The translations under genes were made by a program, and so were the position numbers. DNA of 64,000 nt from assembly GCA_963704295.1 (NCBI GenBank), contig OY969884.1, positions 558,001 to 622,000 of the forward strand, given 5' to 3'. The notes under the pieces were generated by a model. That model was given only the letters and a program-made list of their open reading frames with translations. It did not search any database and was not told the origin of the DNA. Positions within the stretch are counted from its first letter, which is position 1, and each line of letters opens with the position of its first letter. This document shows positions 58,325-64,000 of the stretch, in pieces. The DNA is from JACCVL01 sp963704295 (lineage in GTDB: Bacteria; Actinomycetota; Actinomycetes; Propionibacteriales; Nocardioidaceae).

Positions 58325-58789
58325 TCAGACCTTGAGGTCCTGGAGGACCTGCCGCAGCACGTCCAGGTCGCGCCCGGTCCCGGTCGGGTTCACCACCTGC
58401 CAGCGCAGCAGACCCTCACGGTCCACGACGAATGTGCCGCGAAGCGCGACACCGCGCTCCGCGTCGAACGTCCCGTACGCCTGCGCCACCTCGCCGTGCG
58501 GCCAGAAGTCGCTCAGCAACGGGTAGTCCAGCCGGTCCCGCTCGGCGTACGCACGCAGCGTGAACATCTGGTCGCAGGAGACGGCCAGCAGCTCCACGTC
58601 GTCGTTGCGGAACGACCCGAGGTCGTCGCGGACGTCGGCCAGCTCGCTCGAGCAGATTCCGGTGAACGCGAACGGGAAGAACATCACCACGACGTTCCGC
58701 TCCCCGCGGAATCCCGACAGCGTGACGTCCTGCCCGTGCTGGTCCTTGAGGGTGAAGTCCGGGGCGTGCCGGCCGATCTCCAACGTCAT
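58325..58789 (-). CDS. ahpE: 1-Cys peroxiredoxin (AhpE-like)
   Basis: 154 residues from the ATG at 58789. Reduces peroxides; peroxidatic Cys46 in PFAFTGICSSEL, catalytic Thr43, and the C-terminal RGTFVVDREGLLRW. The sequence is close to mycobacterial AhpE (Rv2238c). A second cysteine (Cys72 in VSCDQ) is not in AhpE of M. tuberculosis as I remember it. Electrons probably come from mycothiol/mycoredoxin. GAGACT 6 nt before the ATG could be a leaderless-type box. Confidence 0.92.
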   Translation of the reverse strand: MTLEIGRHAPDFTLKDQHGQDVTLSGFRGERNVVVMFFPFAFTGICSSELADVRDDLGSFRNDDVELLAVSCDQMFTLRAYAERDRLDYPLLSDFWPHGEVAQAYGTFDAERGVALRGTFVVDREGLLRWQVVNPTGTGRDLDVLRQVLQDLKV

Positions 58790-58824
58790 GGTCCCAGTCT
58801 CGCCGAGTGCGGCCCTCGGTCCGG

Positions 58825-60486
58825 TCACCGGGTCGGCGGCTCTCGCAGCTCGAGGAGCTCACGCTTGAGCAGCTTGCCGGTCGCGTTGCGCGGCAGCTCG
58901 TCGACGAACCACACGTCACGGGGGACGGCGAACCGCGAGACCCGGTCGCGGATCAGGCCGCGCAGCACGTCCCGATCGACGTCGTCGACTGCCCGGACGA
59001 CGAACGCCCGCAGTCGCTGGCCGTAGTCGACATCGTCGACGCCTACGACGGCGACATCGGCGACCCCTGGGTGCCGGGCGAGGCAGTCCTCCACCTGGCC
59101 GGGGAAGACGTTCTCCCCGCCGGAGACGACCATGTCGTCGACCCGCCCTTCGAGGAACAGCAAGCCGTTCCGCCGACGACCCAGGTCACCGGTCGGCAGC
59201 AGCCCCTGGACCGGGGTCGCGGCGGACGACCGGTCGCCGGTGTAACCCTCGAACGGCGCCGAGTTGCCGACGTGCACGCGACCGACCTCACCGTCGCCGA
59301 CGTCTCCGCCGTCCTCGTCCAGCAATCGCACCGTCGTTCCGATCGGCGGCCGGCCGGCCGTCCCGGGGGCGGCCCGCAGCTCGGCGGGAGTCGCGATCGT
59401 CGCCCAGGCGCATTCGGTCGAGCCGTAGACGTTGTACAGGTGCTCCCCGAACCGGTCCATCCAGCGATCCGCCAGATCTCCCGGCAGGGCCGAGCCACTC
59501 ACGGCGAGCACCTGGAGGCGGGACAGGTCATAACGGGCCAGCACCTCATCCGGCAGCTCGAGCACGCGTTGCAGCATCACCGGCACGGCTACGGCAGCGT
59601 CGCAGTCGTGGGTGGCAAGGGTGCGGAGGAAGTCCTCGGGGTCGAACCGGCGCCGCAGGACCAGCGTCGAGCCGATCAGCATGGACAGCTGGAGGTGCGC
59701 CCACCCCCAGGTGTGGAACAGGGGCGCGGCCACGTGCACCGACCAGCCGTGCCGCAGCGGCAGCCGGGAGACCAGCGCGGCGGCCGCCTCCAGCGACCCG
59801 GATCCCCGGCTCGCTCCCTTCGGAGCGCCGGTGGTGCCGGAGGTGAGGATGACGGTGCGGCCCTCCCGGGCCGGCACTGCGACGTCGACGTCGTCGGTGC
59901 CGGCGATCAGCTCGTCGAGGGTCGGCGGCCCGGTCCTCTGCCCATCGGAGGCGCCCAGCACCCGCCGGACCGAGTCCGGCACCGTCGCGACCAGCGGGGC
60001 GAACTCCGCGTCGTACACCAGCGCGACCGGCTGCTCCCGCTCGAGGACCTCCAGCAGCTGCGGACCGGCCAATGCCGTGTTCAGGTAAAGGACGTCAGCG
60101 CCGAGCTTCGCCACCCCGACGGTGGTGTCGACGAAGCCACGCGAGTTGCGCATCAGCAGCGCGACCGCGTCGCCCTCCTGAACCCCGAGCGCGTCCAGCG
60201 CGTTGGCCACCGCGTTGCTGCGCCGGTGGATCTCGTCGAACGTCAGCGGGCCGCGCTCGTCGACGAGCCCGACCGCGTCGGGCATCCGCATCGCCAGGGC
60301 GGTGTAGCCGCCGGCGGGGCCGGTGCCCCAACGGACGAGGGTCTTGGCCAACCGATAGACCCGGTCAGGTCGGTACGGCCGGACCACACCGGTCGACGCC
60401 AGCGCCCAGAGGCTCTGCGCGACCACGGCGACCCGTGCGGTGACCGCAGGGCGGGTCGCTCGGACCTCGGCGTGCACATCGCTCAT
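58825..60486 (-). CDS. Acyl-CoA synthetase (AMP-binding)
   Basis: 553 residues from the ATG at 60486. ANL-family ligase: P-loop TSGTTGAPKG (about residues 219-228), YGSTECAW, TGDLGRRRNGLLFLEGR, and the C-terminal catalytic Lys in NATGKLLKREL. It activates a fatty or other carboxylic acid with ATP to acyl-AMP and CoA thioester. The substrate is unknown; the length and N-terminal helix fit a medium- or long-chain fatty acid form. It lies 35 bp upstream of ahpE and was probably inserted between the conserved ahpE and DUF3052. Confidence 0.9.
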   Translation of the reverse strand: MSDVHAEVRATRPAVTARVAVVAQSLWALASTGVVRPYRPDRVYRLAKTLVRWGTGPAGGYTALAMRMPDAVGLVDERGPLTFDEIHRRSNAVANALDALGVQEGDAVALLMRNSRGFVDTTVGVAKLGADVLYLNTALAGPQLLEVLEREQPVALVYDAEFAPLVATVPDSVRRVLGASDGQRTGPPTLDELIAGTDDVDVAVPAREGRTVILTSGTTGAPKGASRGSGSLEAAAALVSRLPLRHGWSVHVAAPLFHTWGWAHLQLSMLIGSTLVLRRRFDPEDFLRTLATHDCDAAVAVPVMLQRVLELPDEVLARYDLSRLQVLAVSGSALPGDLADRWMDRFGEHLYNVYGSTECAWATIATPAELRAAPGTAGRPPIGTTVRLLDEDGGDVGDGEVGRVHVGNSAPFEGYTGDRSSAATPVQGLLPTGDLGRRRNGLLFLEGRVDDMVVSGGENVFPGQVEDCLARHPGVADVAVVGVDDVDYGQRLRAFVVRAVDDVDRDVLRGLIRDRVSRFAVPRDVWFVDELPRNATGKLLKRELLELREPPTR

Positions 60487-60590
60487 CACCGCCCAGCCTG
60501 CCGCCAACGCGGGCCAAACGAAACGCGTTGTGACCCAGCCCTCAGCCGCAACGCGCGGGGCGCCGGTGTGCGATCAGGCTGACGGGCCGG

Positions 60591-61025
60591 TCAGCGCACC
60601 TTCCGCGTCGCGCGCGGGGTCACCAGCCGGGTCGCCGCCCAGCCGTCCGAGGCGGTCTGCGTCGTCGTGGTGGCCAGCCCGGCGACCGGTGCCGCCTCGG
60701 CCACGTCCGCCGGGTCGACGTGACCGTCCCGGCCGATCTTCGGGGTCAGCAGCCAGATGGCACCGCCCTCGCCCAGGTCGGTGAGCGCGTCGACCAGCGC
60801 GTCGACGAGGTCACCGTCACCATCCCGCCACCACAGCAGCACACCGTCGACGACGTCCCCGACATCTCCATCGACGAGGCCGCTGCCCACCTGCAGCTCG
60901 ATGGCGGTGCGCAAGGCGTCGTCGACGTCCTCATCCCAGCCGAGCTCCTGCACCACCGTGTCCGGCTTGAACCCCAGCCGGGCGGCGGGGCTGCTGGAGC
61001 CCGCGTCGCCCGCGGTCGTGCTCAC
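60591..61025 (-). CDS. DUF3052 protein
   Basis: 144 residues from the GTG at 61025. Actinobacterial DUF3052 family: ARLGFKPDTVVQELGWDEDV, then LLWWRDGDGDLVDALVDALTDL, IWLLTPKIGRDGHVDPADVA and ASDGWAATRL near the end. Function unknown. It lies upstream of and divergent from aceE, as Rv2239c does, so a regulatory or accessory role near pyruvate dehydrogenase is possible. The gap of 236 bp should contain both promoters. Confidence 0.87.
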   Translation of the reverse strand: MSTTAGDAGSSSPAARLGFKPDTVVQELGWDEDVDDALRTAIELQVGSGLVDGDVGDVVDGVLLWWRDGDGDLVDALVDALTDLGEGGAIWLLTPKIGRDGHVDPADVAEAAPVAGLATTTTQTASDGWAATRLVTPRATRKVR

Positions 61026-61261
61026 CCAATGCCTCCTCGAACCTCCGGCCGGCGGCCGGTCGCTGCCGGTCACCCTAGTCGCGGCGGGTCGGCTCTGACA
61101 CCAGATGCCCCGAACAGGTCGGGATGCCGGCAGCGGTCCGGTGGTTGCTACCAGCCGGTAGAGATGAAGCCTTCCGAACCGGGTGGAACACTGAAGGCAC
61201 GAGGTCAGGCGCTCACCGTGGTGGGGCCGGCCCTGACGGCGTACCTGACGGAAGGACACCT
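61026..61261. other. Divergent promoter region of DUF3052 and aceE
   Basis: 236 bp without a gene. TAGGGT on the minus strand (near 61070) is a possible -10 box for the DUF3052 gene. GGAAGGA at 61250-61256 is the Shine-Dalgarno of aceE. No riboswitch or operator was recognised. Confidence 0.4.

Positions 61262-64000
<2,739 letters not shown>

Overview
The window is high-GC actinobacterial chromosome. The evidence is strong third-position G/C, many GTG starts, GTGA/ATGA stop-start overlaps, a WhiB protein, a glnA/glnE/glnA pair, an F420-dependent NADP oxidoreductase, and a homodimeric-type pyruvate dehydrogenase E1. From memory, the backbone order (E2, TIGR01777, lipB, lipA, DUF4191, RDD, glnA1 // glnE, glnA2, panB, RNase H-CobC, zinc-ribbon protein, Nif3, ahpE, DUF3052, aceE) follows Mycobacterium tuberculosis Rv2215 to Rv2241. 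The genus cannot be named from sequence alone; it is a non-mycobacterial actinomycete with extra genes inserted between conserved blocks.

Layout. 1-13.6 kb: lipoate-dependent metabolism (E2, lipB, lipA) and glnA1. Inserted among these are a cyclase-ATPase-TPR protein (4.4-7.1 kb), a TadE/TadG pair (9.0-10.5 kb) and a flavodoxin-like protein. 13.6-29.9 kb: an accessory stretch between the convergent ends of glnA1 and glnE. It holds four VOC genes (one frameshifted), a DinB protein, an AlkZ-like HTH_42 protein, a serine-hydrolase remnant, secreted proteins, an aldehyde dehydrogenase, a divergent Ku/LigD-polymerase NHEJ pair, and a three-gene lipid-modification operon (FAD oxidoreductase, DUF1365, cyclopropane-fatty-acid synthase). 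Tail-to-tail with that operon is a MerR-B12 regulator carrying the Wx9EH motif of CarH/LitR photoreceptors. A WhiB gene closes the stretch. 29.9-48.3 kb: nitrogen control (glnE, class I amidotransferase, glnA2), a membrane protein with a degenerate M48-like domain, nadE, panB, npdG, an MFS exporter, map, RNase P RNA and the RNase H-CobC/zinc-ribbon/Nif3 operon. 48.4-64 kb: a frameshifted His-rich membrane protein, patatin and acyltransferase genes, two secreted metalloproteases, pcm, tRNA-Val, a cation efflux gene, a GH43 enzyme, ahpE, an acyl-CoA ligase, DUF3052 and aceE, which runs off the end.

Structure beyond genes. (1) A palindromic intergenic element with core ATCCGCGACTTYTGCAG occurs at six places, always between genes; two identical copies flank the tRNA gene. 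(2) Many genes have TANNNT placed 6-7 nt before the start codon, which predicts leaderless mRNAs. (3) Short three-copy tandem repeats sit at gene 3' ends. (4) Three reading frames (Ku tail, one VOC gene, the His-rich protein) are broken by 1-2 nt shifts, the Ku one inside a 12-bp repeat. (5) The zinc-ribbon gene seems to start at CTG.

The best candidate for an undescribed system is the predicted B12/light-sensing regulator with its adjacent membrane-lipid operon.
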